Assembly: GCA_029255685.2 (NCBI GenBank)
Contig: CM055313.2
Coordinates: forward strand, 76,238,641 to 76,302,640
Origin: Silene conica
Lineage: Eukaryota > Streptophyta > Magnoliopsida > Caryophyllales > Caryophyllaceae
DNA length: 64,000 bases
Reading direction: 5' to 3'
This document shows positions 46,290 to 58,475 of this stretch, piece after piece (position 1 is the first letter of the stretch; every line of letters starts with the position of its first letter). The position numbers and the translations under genes are program-made. The notes below the pieces were generated by a model. That model searched no databases, was not told where the DNA came from, and was given only the letters and a program-made list of their open reading frames with translations.

Positions 46290-48485
46290 TTGCATTTTTC
46301 TATGCTTTGTTGGTTTGTTTTCTTTTGTTGTTTCTTTTGTGTAGGTATTATGTTCGTGAGCTTCAAGAATCAACAACAAAGTGAAGAGTGGAAGTAGAAG
46401 AATCAAAGATCATTTTCTTGATGGAATGATCAAAGAGAGAGCTTGAAACGGTGGTATTCTTCATTCTCACTTTCCCTTTTTTTTCCCTCCCTTGTGTTTA
46501 GACATTGAGGACAATGTTCGGTTCAAGTGTGGGGAGGATCGTATTGTTGGTTGGTTGGAGTAATTGGATTGTGGATTGATATTGGTGGTGTAATCATGTT
46601 CATATGTGTTGTAAGGTTGGAGTGTTGATATCTTTGGTGGTGTTTTGTTGTTTTAATTATGTGTTGTCATAGTTTAATTTGTCTTTTATCTTAGTAGTAT
46701 CATGTTTAGTTTTACATGTGTTTTTATTGTGCGCTTATCATTTGAAAAAAAAAAAAACCAAAAAAATTGAAAATTCAAAAAAAATTCAAAAAAAATGTGC
46801 TTTCATTTATTTTATCGAATAAGTGTGGGGAGGAAACCTCCCTTGCATTGTCTTGTATATATTGTTGTTTTTGTAATAATATGCATAGGTACATTTGGAA
46901 TATCGGAGGCATACGCTAAGGAGTTAAAGGACGTTTGGTATAATCGCTCTTATCTCTTCTCCTTTTCCCTCTCTTTTCTCTTTTTCATGATTAAGGAGGA
47001 TGGGCTATGTATGTTGAGGAGGATGTTCTGATTTTGGAACTTGGTGTTGTGTGCATCTATGTGTTGGTAGGATACCTTGCATTTAGTTTAGAGTAAGCAT
47101 TTAGTTTTATTATGGCATATGCATTATAACATGTAAATATGTAGTTTGAATTCATGGCATGTAGTTTCTTTTTGTTAGTTCAGTTTTTGAAAACCCCTAA
47201 AAGAGAATTATGTCAAAAACACCTAGGCCCTTGCAAAATTTCTTTCGGCGTGTAACTTTGTTTATTTAGAATGGTTTTGAATCACCATATTTAGTGCCCC
47301 TCTAGTATCTTTCATGTCATTTTCCGTTACTAAGTCAAAGGTTTGCATGTGAGTCACCTCGTTCAACCCCATTGCGTTAAGGAGTCTGGATTAGTTAGTC
47401 TTGGTGACTTTGTTAGGCTAGGTTGGATGGAAATTCTTAAGAAGTTTTTGATTTTTTTTTATGCTCAATTCACTTGCTTTGGTTGGAACCCTTGATTTTG
47501 AAAAAAAAAAAAAAAAATAGAAAAAGAGAAACCTCTAAAAAATGATTGAATAAAATCTTGTGGTTTGGGTGAAGGCTAACACTTCGATGTGCTTTGGGGG
47601 GAAATGCCAAAACCTTGGTTTCCCGCTTGGTCGTGAATTCGACCTCCCCGAAGACAGAGTGAATGTCACCCGACAAGCTAACATCTAGAGTTTAACCGGT
47701 TGCCTAATAAGCGATTGGCGAAAACAAAGGGTGTTAGCACGCGTGGGACAAGCCCCATCCGGACCATTTGAGAGCAAAAAGAAAGAAAAAAGAGAAAAGA
47801 AAGAAGAGAAAAAAAATATAATAATAAGAGGTCAAATTTCGAGTTTTTCCGACCTTTGCGAATTGATTTGAGCATTTTATTTCAAAGACCTTCTTACTTA
47901 TGCCATTCTTTCTAGACGAACTTGGGACGAATCATGACTCTTGCTTGAGAAGAGTCTAGACCGTCTAATCCTTTACTTCTAAGCATAGTGGGGATTCCCT
48001 TCCATTTCATCCGATCGCCTTTGACAAAGTAGTTGGAAAATGCATTCGAGAGTAATCTAGACTTGCACTATTTTAGGGGGGTGATTTGTAGCTATACTTG
48101 TAGACTTAGTCACTTGTCGAATTAATATTTGTAAGGAATATGTGTTTTTGTGTGGTTTTCTCTTGGGTGGTCATGTCACCTAGATGAGGAAGGTGTCATT
48201 TCCTTTTGACTGGTGCATCCTATCTCTACCTTGTGTTTGAGCTTAGGATGCATCGCAATTTTGTGCAAGACCCTACTTGCCTTGCGAGTTGTGCTTTACC
48301 TCATGAGCACAATTACGTGAGTTGAAAGGGCGTTGAGTGCGCTAATACTCAATCGGTTATTATATTATAATAGCTATATGATATTTATGTTGGTTTTTCG
48401 CCTTAGGGTGGTAGACTTGTTTTGCGTTGCATGTAATATTGCTTAAGCTTACTCGGGACGAGTAAGGGTTTAGTGTGGGGAGATT
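46290..48485 (+). other. Non-coding 3' interior of the gag-only element
   Basis: No conserved protein is present. The sequence includes GACATTGAGGACAATGTTCG, a stretch that in Athila-like plant elements occurs downstream of the genes. The purine-rich motif AAGTGTGGGGAGGA appears at 46525-46538 and 46821-46834, and a variant, TAGTGTGGGGAGA, at 48471-48483 is directly before the right LTR, where the polypurine tract must be. The two earlier copies are therefore candidate internal polypurine tracts or relics of a previous LTR boundary. Confidence 0.75.
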
Positions 48486-50198
48486 TGATAACTCCGTTAT
48501 CTACGCGTTTTCCATACCTAAAAACTCTTTCTCGTAGCCCGTTTTTTTACTTTTTATGTGTTTTTCCGTGTTTAATTCGCATACAACGCTCAACTTGCCT
48601 TGTTGGGAGGTTATTTCGGGTTTTGGTTGTGTTTGTCGACTTTTGTAGGGATACGACTAGGGCCAACATGCACCCACCTGAACAAGAAGCAACCCATGGA
48701 CCCATTTGACAACCTAAGGCCCAACACAAACCTATGGATAGCCCAAAACAGAGAAATAAGGAAGTTAACTGAAGGCGCCTTGAGTACCGTGCCGTTCCTC
48801 TCCAGGAAAGAAGGAACCGTGCCCTCCTTGCCGTGCCTTGCGGTTCTTTGCCGTGCGGTTCCTCTCCAGGGAAGAAGGTGCCGTGCCCTCCTTGCCGTGC
48901 CTTGCGGTTCTTGCCGTGCCCAGCTCAAATTTTGCGCGGATCTTTGTTTACTTGAACGACAATGTAGTGGGTCGTTTTGCTATTTCTTAACCTAGTATAT
49001 AAGCATTTTTCCTTCTCTTTTTACTGTACACCTACCTTTAGTTCAAGTTTTTAGTAAGAGAAACCCATTTTCCTTTGGAATTTGCAACAAACCCTTAATC
49101 AATTTCAATAGTTATCAAGCTTCCTTTGTTCTTTTCTGTTCTTCCTTGTTCTTCCTAGTTGGTATATTTCTTATCTCTTTCTTTATTTTGTCATTTGTTT
49201 ACATTTTAGTTGATTTAGTAGTTTGAATTTTGCACTTAGCTTGTTCCCAAAGTTTCTTCCTTTGGGCTTGATTATTGTTTGTTTTGATTTATTTTGCCTT
49301 AGATCATTGTTGTAGTTGGTTTTTGCATGTTTGATAGTAAGAATTTATCCTTCATCATGTTTAATCACAAAGTGTCATCTTTTGTTATGAATTTGAGTTC
49401 CTTAGTTATGACTAGTGAGTAGTCTCATACTAGGACTCGATTAGCTCCATCATGGGTGTTTCATTTTATTGATTTCTCACTAGATTAGTCCTTGGGTTTG
49501 GCTTGTGAGGGTGGACTAGGGGATTGGCTTGTTTATGGGTTTTTGCGGGTTTCATTGACTCTAGACCCTTGTCCATCGGCGAAAGTCGGTTAGGTTGGGA
49601 GTCGGGGTGACTTGTTTGACCTTATTGTCTACCTAGGTTGAGACCGAAAGGGAGAACCGAGGGAGGACCCCCTAGTCTAGCGTTTGAAATCGACCTTCGA
49701 GAGGAGGGGATGGATGACCCGGAAACCAACGTGGGTATTTAACTTAGGACATCGACTTTCGAACCCGAGAGGGGGGTTAGTCGGGATTGCTAGTGTCTTA
49801 TAGTGAGCCCGAGAGGGAGTCTATGAGCGAATAAGAGGCGTTTTCCCCCTATAACCCATACCCGTTGACTAGTAAAGAGAGATCATAATCATGAATACCT
49901 ATGGTGGAGTGAAATCGGGTCCTAGGCCTTTCTTTATTGCTTTTATATTTGTTCTATTGCTTGTTTGCTTTCTTAATTTAATAGTCTTAGTTTAAATTCA
50001 TTTTTAGTTTAGTTAATTAGTTTAATGTTAAATCCATCTTATTGATTCGCGTAGCTAACTTATAATCTAAGACAAAACTAGTACTCAAACTTAACCTCCC
50101 TGTGGATCGACCTCGACTACCCTACTACATTAGTTTTGTAGTTGAGTTTTATAAATAAATTGTTTGATGCGGGGGAGGGCGACAAAATTCCGCTATCA
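48486..50198 (+). repeat. Right LTR of the gag-only element
   Basis: Matches 42605-44324 almost base for base except for a 7-base shorter CTTTTC(GCTTCAT)TGTTC stretch. Ends in CTATCA followed by the GAAGG duplication. Confidence 0.95.
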
Positions 50199-50203
50199 GA
50201 AGG

Positions 50204-50711
50204 GGGTAAGAAAATGAAGTTCAAGACACGTTTTTGAAGTTGCCAGTACTCATCAATTAAATGAGCAGTGAGAGTCATATAGCCATCAGTGGTAACAGAA
50301 CTCCAACAGTCAGAAGTAAGGGAAATTCTTTCTTTTGTTCTTTTTAACAACCCAACAAGTTTCTTTTTTTCATTTCTATACATCCTTAAGATGTCAGACT
50401 TAATAGTATTCCTCACAAAAAACTTAACATCTGGGTTCATATAAGAAAAACAATCTCTTATGCCTTCATACTCTACAAGTTGAAGAGGTAAATTATGCTT
50501 AGCAATTACAACAGCCAACAACTCACGAAATTCATCAGAATTAAATTTAGGAGTCCTTGCGGCCAAAGAGCCATAATTGTTTTGTAATATAAACTGGCCG
50601 ATATCTCTATATGATTTCCCTTTGCAAGACTTTAAATGTCTTATCAAATTTTCAGTACCATTTTTACTTTCAGCAATGAAGGTCTTAACACATGATTTAC
50701 ACTTACAAACA
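50204..50711 (-). pseudogene. hAT transposase, BED finger and central part
   Basis: The segment begins with the zinc-binding VCKCKSCVKTF, then NGTENLIRHLKSCKG, which together give the C-C-H-C ligands of a BED finger. It continues with the part preceding the catalytic core: FRELLAVVIAKHNLPLQLVE, YEGIRDCFSYMNPDV, and the conserved LTSDCWSSVTTDGYMTLTAH, where the first catalytic Asp of hAT transposases (TSDCWSS) is present. It ends FLPPS at the TSD of the LTR element. Long and open, with no stops in this stretch. It joins in frame to 42599. Confidence 0.88.
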
Positions 50712-50786
50712 AGATTACCACTAGCAAACTAGGATCACTCAACTAAGCTATTAGAGAGAGATGTACGACTGGCGATTCTGAGGCGA

Positions 50787-53232
50787 TGTAATACCTCACA
50801 TTTTATTATGATATTTATTATTATAATTGACGTATATTGATCATATTTTAATAGTTCGTAATGATTTGTGATTTTATATTTTGTCGAGACAAGTTATAAT
50901 TATAGTTTATTCGATGCGTTTTACCGTTAGCATAATGGGTATAATTAATTGTAACTACTCGTTTATTTTAAGCTACGTGTTTCGTTAAGTTTAAGTTACG
51001 GGTTACGAACGGGTTATGTCATGAAGGGCCTCGAGATGCATGACTGGGCTTGGGCTTAGTAGTGAACCGAGTATGGGGGATAAAAATAAACCCACACCAA
51101 CCCTAGTAAGTAGTAATAACACAAGGATACACAAACAAACCCACCCATCGACAAATACCTATCAAACCCTACTCTTCCCTCTGCCTCATCAACGTGAAAA
51201 CAAAAGTAAACAAAACCTACCTTCCTTGCAGCCTCCATACCCGTATACCAGGTAACCCAAATGTAAAGAAAGGGGCAAGGGCAGCCATGATTCGTGAGTG
51301 ATGCCGTTAATACCATCAGCGTTCATACTATGTTTATAGGTATTTATCGTCCTCGTTTCATACCGTTATAACTGCATCTTATCGCTATATGTAATCTCTA
51401 TTGTACGTATTATATGTCTACCATCTGCACCACGTCATAGGGCCATCATGGGTGACACGACAAACCCTTTAAGTATCGACAGTGACAATTCGGTCCGTGC
51501 TCTGTTTTGCTTTGTAGTCTGCTCGTTTTGTGTCGTGTGTTAAGCCTCGTTTTGATGTGTCCTTGAGTTCGACTTCTGGGTAATAGTAGTAGGGTGTTCA
51601 TGGGTTGTTTTATGGTGTTTGGGGTGGTGAGTGGTGGTGGTATGGCCTCGCGTTGTACTCAGAGAATGGCTGGAACATGTATATACGCAGAAACAGGGGT
51701 TTTAGCGTGGGTTTTGTGTTCGGGTTAGGGAGGTTGTTTCATAGGGTTATGGTGGTGTCGAGGTCAGGTGATTATCACCAGGGGGTCGAGGGTGGCGTAG
51801 AGAGTCGATAATAGTGTTTGGGTCATGGTGACGGTGGTGTAGTCAGGTGGTTAGGGGAGTGTGAACGGAAGGGGTAACGAGGGGTAGCGAGGGGTAAGAC
51901 CAGGAACTTAGGGTGTTGAGTTTTGACCAGCGGGTTGGGGCTGGTGTCTATGGGTGTAGGGGTTGAGTCGAGGATAGAGGTCAGGGTCTGAGTTTTGCAC
52001 CGCGATGCAGGGGTCACAATCACGGTGACAACCACGGTGTTGGGTGGTGGTGCAGTCCGTGAGAGAGTGTCGAAGGGAGGGGCTGCAAGGTAGGGGCTGT
52101 TTGGGTTTTGCTTTGAGTTGTTGTCACGTTCTCTTTTCACCCTTATTACGATTTATCACTATTATTATTACTTGCTATTAATGTTATTTGTCTTACTATT
52201 ATTATTGTTATTATATGATAATAATATTATTATTAATAATAATAGTTGTTGGTATTGAATATTATTAGTATGTACAACCTTTGTGGTATGATAAATGGGT
52301 ATAATGTTTTGGGATTTATTAATATTTATGTTGTTAGAGGAGTAGTGATATTATGTCGATATTATGTTGTGATACATATATGTATATGGTTATGATCAAT
52401 GGAATTAGACATGATCGAATAGTTACTCAATGGTGCCATTAGTATATGAATAGAATTTGATGTTAAATACTATCTATAGGAACTGAGTTCGAGGTGGAAT
52501 AATTCTGGCAGCTGTTCGGTTGTCTATCTGCAGCTTCGAGGTAGGGGAATACTACTCATATAATGATGAGTAATCTGTTGACATTTGGTGATAACCATGT
52601 TTATTGTTGCTATAATGTGATTATTATATTGAATTATTCTATTTATATATCCTGAGATATGATACGAGGTAACGATAAAGGGTCTGTGTTTGGTGCGGAG
52701 ATAAAGGGTCTGTGTTTGGTGCGGAGATAAAGGGTCTGTGATTGGTGCGGAGATAAAGGGTCTGTGTTTGGTGCGGAGATAAAGGGTCTGTGATTGGTGT
52801 GGAGAATTATGGGTCTTGTGATTCGGAGTGGAGAAGTTCGACTTTCTATTTATAGTATGTGGTTTGTTTATAGTTTTTCTCTACTCAACCTCGTGGTTGA
52901 CCCTGTGTATTCGTGATCACCTGTGATGAACCAATTATTGGGGAGCAGATTGACAGGTGTTGAGACTATGGGAGCTAGGGGAAGAGAGAAGCTTGGATCC
53001 GGACCTGCCTAGAGTCTAGATCACCATAGTAGTTAATTATGAGTTGTACTTTTGTTTTACCAAGACAGTTTGTTTTAATTCAGTTGTATAAACTTGTTCT
53101 TTGAGATAACTTATCAATTTAAAGTACTGTTTATCTTCCTTTGTATCTACTGCCTCGGGAAACCGAGATGGTAACATCCTTATTTATCTAGGGAGTCCTA
53201 GTACAGGCCCTTAAATAAATGGGGGTGTTACA
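50787..53232 (+). mobile_element. Solo LTR (2,446 bp), TSD GGCGA, in the LINE 5' region
   Basis: Begins TGTAATACCTCAC and ends GGGGGTGTTACA, with an exact duplication GGCGA at 50782-50786 and 53233-53237. No internal retroelement sequence remains. Its ends resemble those of the solo LTR at 7202-10156, suggesting related gypsy-type families, but the interiors differ. ORFs inside are not supported as genes. A 26-bp tandem array lies at 52675-52804. Confidence 0.92.
52675..52804. repeat. Five tandem copies of a 26-bp unit
   Basis: The unit GATAAAGGGTCTGTGTTTGG plus TGCGGA recurs at 52675, 52701, 52727, 52753 and 52779, nearly unchanged, followed by one degenerate copy up to about 52830. It is inside the solo LTR. 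Confidence 0.95.
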
Positions 53233-53281
53233 GGCGATTTTTCCCCAACTCGCTTTCTCTCTTCTGTCAGCTCCGACAACC

Positions 53282-54785
53282 ATGGGGCGGCCGCGCGGCC
53301 GTGGCCGAGGTCGTCATCAACCATCATGTAGTCCCACGCGCGACACCAGCGAAGAACATACATGTGATATTCCTCACTCCCTTTTAGTTATTAATGACCT
53401 TATTTCATCAGCTTTTAGATCTGAAAACCGAATTTCTGCTCCCAAATCGGTCGTCATAGAGGAGGGAGGTGATTTAAATCATGATATTGGAACTAATTTT
53501 ACTTCACTGGTTATGGAACAACAAAACCCATGTTCTGGGAATGATATCAATTTGGGTATTAACAATGTGTCGGTGGAAACCTCTGATTTTGGGACTCTGG
53601 GTATTAACAAGGAGGGGATGAACAATTATGACCTGGACATCACTAAAGAAAACGAAAAAGGGAATTATACAGGAAGTTCGTCTTCGGGAATGGTTGTGGG
53701 AAACACGAGCAAACAAACCCCAAACCCCACCCCTGTCATGAATTGGAATAAGGTAGCTAAAGCACAACCGGGAATGAGTCTGCACTACTGTCAACAGAGT
53801 GCATCTTCTACTGAAATTGATATTTCTGAAGAGGATGTTGTGGATGAGCTGAAGTTCTGGGAAAATACTTTGATGTGCAACATACTTGGTGCAAAACCCA
53901 CTATATATAGCTCAAGTCCAGCAATTTACTTTGAAGGCATAAAACCATGTTTCACAGCCAGTTGTACAATACTACGGCAAAGGCTGGTTCTCTATTAGAT
54001 TCACCAACAAAAATGATCTCGACGAAGTCTTACGAGGGGGACCCTGGGTAATGGGAAATAGCTCACTCATTCTCAAGCAATGGACACCACTATTCTCACA
54101 GGAGATGGATAAAATTTCAACGGTCCCTATATATATGGATACTTTTTCCAGACCTGGACCCTTTCCTATGGTCGGACACAGTCTTGAGTAAACTTGCAAG
54201 TAAGGTGGGCAAACCTCCGTATGCGGACCTAACCACCACTACAAAGGCCCGTCTCTCTTTCGCTAGAGTTTTGGTGGAAGCAGATTTGTCCACTGAACTA
54301 CCAGAACAAATCATCCTCAATACCCCCTTCCATAGACAGATTACCCAACAAATAACATATGAATGGAAACTCTTTTACTGTGGACATTGTAAAAAAAATG
54401 GGACATACAGACACTCACTGCCGAAGCAACAAGAATGCCCCCCCCCAAAACCATATGGAAACAAAAAGAAAAACAACCTCAAGAGAGCACTTTGGCCGCT
54501 GATGTAGCAACCCATGGGCAGACCCACGACACTGAAACAGAAGAAGGCTTTACTACCCCATCCAAGCCCTCAAAACAGCCCAAAACAACACAAAAAGACG
54601 CCTACACCACAAACACAACACAAAATAGCTTTAACCCCCTGGCGGACGATGAAAACTTGGCAGACCAGTTCATAAATGATGCTGAGTTGGGAATAGTGGA
54701 AGTGAGGGAACCAACCCCCCACCCCCCACCCCACCCCCCCCCCCCCTCCCCCCCCGACAAAAATGTGGATAACCTCTTGGAACAT
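53282..54785 (+). pseudogene. LINE ORF1 (gag-like), broken
   Basis: The likely start is the ATG at 53282 (MGRPRGRGRGRHQPSCSP), an Arg-Gly-rich beginning common in plant LINE ORF1; an upstream ATG at 53219 lies in the solo LTR and is not used. The RNA-binding core follows with PTPVMNWNKVAKAQPGMS, then, after a frameshift near 53960, VQYYGKGWFSIRFTNKNDL and EVLRGGPWVMGNSSLILKQW. A second shift near 54150 leads to VGKPPYADLTTTTKARLSFA, and a knuckle-like FYCGHCKKNGTYRHS at about 54380-54420. A Pro-rich tail with a C-homopolymer ends just before ORF2. It is inactive. Confidence 0.82.
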
Positions 54786-57700
54786 TAGGGGGTTTAATGA
54801 CCCTCTTAAACGTAAGGAGGTTATTAACTTTTTGCGTAGCTACAACCTTGACATTTTTGGAGTACTTGAGACACATGTCAAGGTCAATAAAGAGAGAAGC
54901 ATAATGAATAAATTCCCCAACTACAATATTTTAAGCAACAAACACAACGAGAGGATTTGGCTCTTCTATAAACCCTCCTCTGTGATGATTTCGAATGTGG
55001 TTGTCCACAGCCAACTAATCAATTGCAATGTTACTTCCAAAACCAACAATATTACAGTTGCTTTATCTTTTGTCTACGGTATGAATGATGCACGCGATCG
55101 TGCTCGGCTTTGGGACGTGCTTCACTCAGTCTCTTCCCTGAACCAACCCTGGATTGCCCTAGGTGATTTCAATGTTGTTCGGGCTCTTAACGAAAGATTA
55201 GGCCCACATCCACCATCCCTCCATGACATTTTTGACTTTAATGCTTGCTTGACCAAGTGCTACTTAGACGACATGCGTAGCACATGGGCCGAGTTTACTT
55301 GGTCTAACAAGCAAGGTGCCACCACTTGAACTTGGGCTAAGCTCGATAGGGTCCTCATAAATCCTCTTTGGCTAGCTACTTTCACCACCACATGTGCCCA
55401 ATGCCTCCCTCCCGGAATCTCGGACCACTCTCCCCTTTTTGTCGACATTGAACAGACTACCAGCAGACCTCCAAAACACTTCAGCTTCCTAAATGCCTGG
55501 CAACAACACTCCCATTACTCCTCCTTAATTGAAGGTGCTTGGAAAACCAACTGCAAGGGCACTCCCACCCACAAACTCTATGAGAAACTCAAAGCTGTTC
55601 GTTTAGCACTCGAAGCCCTCCACATATCTGACTATTCGGACATGAGTAATAGGGTCCGTATGGCAAAAAAGAATCTAGAGGACTGCCAAACCAAACTCCA
55701 GGAGTCTCCTTTTGACGAAGGTCTCATCACTCTTGAACGTGAAACTACTGCAAAATATAAGGACATTAGTAATGCTGAGCTAGACATGCTTATCCAAAGG
55801 GTGAAAATCAGCAACATTAAACATGGTGACAGCCCCTCTAGCTATTTTTTTGCCAAAATAGCTAAGCGTAAGCACCTGAGTACCATTGGAGTTATTGATG
55901 ATAAAAACGGTGACACCAAACGCGGTGTGAATGATGTCAACGCAGCCTTTGTTGATTATTACTCGGATCTCCTTGGTAAGACCTCGACTACTGTACCTTT
56001 TGATGTTTCCACTATCTCATCCGGCCCCTTAGTCTCTGATAATGTTGATGCCCTCCTCACTGCCCCTATCAGCAACAATGACATTAAAAATGCGCTTTTC
56101 AGTATTGGGTCTAACAAAAGCCCGGGTCAGGACGGGTTTTCTTCTGCTTTTTTCAAGGGCTCCTGGGACTTGATTTAGGAGACGTTCTGTGTTGCTGTCC
56201 ATGAATTTTTTGCCAAGGGTAGGATGATGAAGAAAGTTAACACAACCCTCCTCGCCCTTATTCCAAAGAAAGATACACCCTCCTCTGTCCTTGATTTTAG
56301 GCCTATTGCCTGCTGCTCCGTTCTCTACAAGACTATAAGCAAGATTCTAGCAAACCACTTAAAACTTGTCTTACCTGACATAGTGGGGATTGAACAGGCT
56401 GCCTTTATCAAAGGGCGCAACATTTTCGAAAACATTATGATGTCCCAAAACCTCATCAAAAAATACAACCAAAGTGCGACAACCCCTAAATGCCTCATCA
56501 AAGTCGATATTCGGAAAGCGTTTGACTCTCTCCAATGGGAGTTCATCCGTAATATGCTCTTGGGTCTTAAATTTCCAAATGCTTTTGTCTCTTGGATCAT
56601 GGGGTGCATCACTTCTACTTGGTTCTCTCTCAAAGTCAATTGATATCACTGTGGTTTTTTCCCGGGGAAGGCTGGTATAAGGCAAGGGGATCCCATCTCC
56701 CCTTATATATTCGTCCTAGCAATGGAAATCCTATCAAGGCAACTTCGAAAAATTCACACTATCAGGCAAGTCTCATATCATCCCAAATGTGCCAAACTGA
56801 AAATAAACCATCTCATCTTTGCCGATGACCTTATGTTATTCCTGCGTGGTGACGTGCCCTCGGTTACTGCGGCTTCACAATGCCTCGACCAATTTGCCAT
56901 GATTTCTGGTCTGCATGCGAACCCTTCCAAAACGAGTATCTATTTTGGAGGAGTCCACCCTTTCATCAAGAGCCAAATCACTACCCTTACAGGCTACAAG
57001 GAGGACTCCTTTCCTTTCCGCTATCTGGGCATAAACTTGAATCCTGGCAGGCTCTCCTCTGATATGTACAACCTCATGACCGATAAAATACAAGCTGCCA
57101 TTCATGGTTGGACAGGGAACCTTCTCTCTTACGCTGGTAAGTTGCAACTTATAAACTCGGTTGTCTTTGGGCTGGAAAACTACTGGTGCACAGTCCTTTT
57201 ACTCCCACATTATGTTGCTAACCTTGTCAACAAGCTCTGCAAGGACTTTTTCTGGGGGATTGATAGTGGGCAACGGAAAATGGTTTTTAAAAGTTGGGAC
57301 TCGATATGCACTCCTTGGACAGAGGGGGGGTTTTAGTGTTAAAGAGCTTCTTAGCTGGAACAAAGCTTTGTTGTGTAAATGGGTTTGGAACTTTCTTATC
57401 AGAAGGATTGCATTTGGGTTAACTGGACACGAGCCTACATATTACAAGGCTGTGACATCTGGGACGCCAAATGTCTACCACACCACGCTGAAAGTTGGAA
57501 ATGGATTGTCAAAACCAAAGACGCGTTACTTACACTTGTAGGGGACAAATCTAGTGCTTTGAGGTTGCTGGAAAGGTGCGTCCACAAGGAAGACTTCTCG
57601 GTCAGCTCTGCTTATCAGATTTTCAGACCCAAAAACAGAGTCCTCGGGTGGACAAAAGCCATGATGAATGCTGAAATTACACCGAAACACCGAGTTATCC

Positions 57701-58140
57701 TAACTCAAGCAGTACAGCGTAAACTCCCTACTGTTGATGCTATATGCAAGCGAGGCTACTACCTTGTGAATCGCTGTTGTTTATGCAAACAAGCAGCTGA
57801 AACACATCGCCATCTTTTTTTCAATTGCACGTTCAAGCAGGAACTTCGGATGCAGGTACTATCTTGGGCGGGCATCTTGGGAGCTGGTTCTGACACTCCC
57901 AAAAACTGGCTTTATACACTTGTGGGTACAAAGACCCGCCATCACTGGCGTACAAAGTTGACTAGCTGCTGCATAGCGAGGCTGGTATACGGACTTTGGG
58001 AGGCGAGAAACAGATGCATTTTTGGGGGGCGATTCACCCCCGTGGAGCAGGTGGTCAAGGATATCAAATTTGCCATTAAAACTAGACTTAGCTCGAGTAA
58101 CGACCCATGTATACGTAGGTGGTTGGATGTAACGCTCTAA
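54763..58140 (+). pseudogene. LINE ORF2 (endonuclease, reverse transcriptase, zf-RVT), broken
   Basis: ORF2 starts MWITSWNIRGFNDPLKR at 54763. The endonuclease has LETHVK, IALGDFNVV and GISDHSPLFVD, with a TGA stop at about 55327 in between. The reverse transcriptase contains SPGQDGFSSAFFKGSW, a TAG at about 56176, LLALIPKKDTPSSVLDFRPI, KVDIRKAFDSLQWEF (motif A), GIRQGDPISPYIF and HLIFADDLMLF (catalytic ADD). A stop at 56641 and a frameshift near 57334 follow. The end holds the zinc-binding region CCLCKQAAETHRHLFFNC. Two of the stops could come from C-to-T changes (CGA to TGA, CAG to TAG), typical of methylated, silenced elements. Confidence 0.9.
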
Positions 58141-58282
58141 TATTAGAGCTTTTTGATGTTTTCTCCTTCGTTTTCTTTTGGCTACTCCTTTATAAGAAAC
58201 CATCTCATTTTATTCTCTTTATGGATGAATACATGTGAGACTAACATTCTTGCAAAAAAAAAAAAAAAGATTACTACTAGCA

Positions 58283-58475
58283 TCCGGTTCATCCAGTATT
58301 TCAAATCGACTATACACAAGAGAAGTGAGTCTTCTATGACGTTTATAAATTTTACTAGATACCTTTGGTTTATGAATTCGGGACATTTTCTACTTTTTTT
58401 TATTATCGCCTCATCCATCTCATCACCAGACGGAACATCGATAGGGCTTGAAGCATTTTCCATTGAACTGTCCAT
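58283..58475 (-). pseudogene. hAT transposase, N-terminal part (before the LINE)
   Basis: The likely start is MDSSMENASSPIDVPSGDEM at 58475. After a frameshift in an A-run the sequence continues as KIYKRHRRLTSLVYSRFEIL and DEPDASSN, reaching the LINE target site at 58282. Removing the LINE joins it in frame to VCKCKSC at 50710, completing the BED zinc finger. This segment is the only part of the transposase to the right of the LINE. Confidence 0.75.

Larger units (their letters stand above)
42605..50198 (+). mobile_element. Gag-only LTR retrotransposon (TR-GAG type), full length
   Basis: Two LTRs (42605-44324, 1,720 bp; 48486-50198, 1,713 bp) are nearly identical; the clear difference is a 7-bp indel near 43257. 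A 5-bp duplication GAAGG flanks the element (42600-42604 and 50199-50203). A primer-binding site follows the left LTR, and purine-rich TAGTGTGGGGAGA precedes the right one. The interior encodes only a gag-like protein; no protease, reverse transcriptase or integrase can be found in the remaining 2.2 kb. It is a non-autonomous element that must use another element's enzymes. The near-identity of the LTRs points to a recent insertion. It interrupts the hAT transposase exon. Confidence 0.95.
50727..58267 (+). mobile_element. L1-type LINE with a solo LTR in its 5' region
   Basis: The target duplication AGATTACCACTAGCA (50712-50726) recurs at 58268-58282 with one mismatch. The 3' end has a poly(A) tract of about 15 bases directly before the second copy. 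Subtracting the inserted solo LTR gives about 5.1 kb, a near full-length plant LINE with ORF1 and ORF2 in order. In-frame stops at positions such as 55327 and 56176 show it is no longer active. It is inserted in the BED-finger exon of the hAT transposase, in opposite orientation to that gene. Confidence 0.92.

Noticed and set aside
51040..52140. Several 70-105-codon ORFs inside the solo LTR
   Set aside because: They lie on both strands within a non-coding LTR, have no domain features and are not in any recognised splice structure.
53219..53281. Upstream start for the LINE ORF1
   Set aside because: This ATG belongs to the solo LTR end, which was inserted later; the LINE's own start is at 53282.
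54570..54876. Minus-strand Gly-rich ORFs over the C-homopolymer
   Set aside because: They are antisense to the Pro-rich end of LINE ORF1 and contain only low-complexity sequence.
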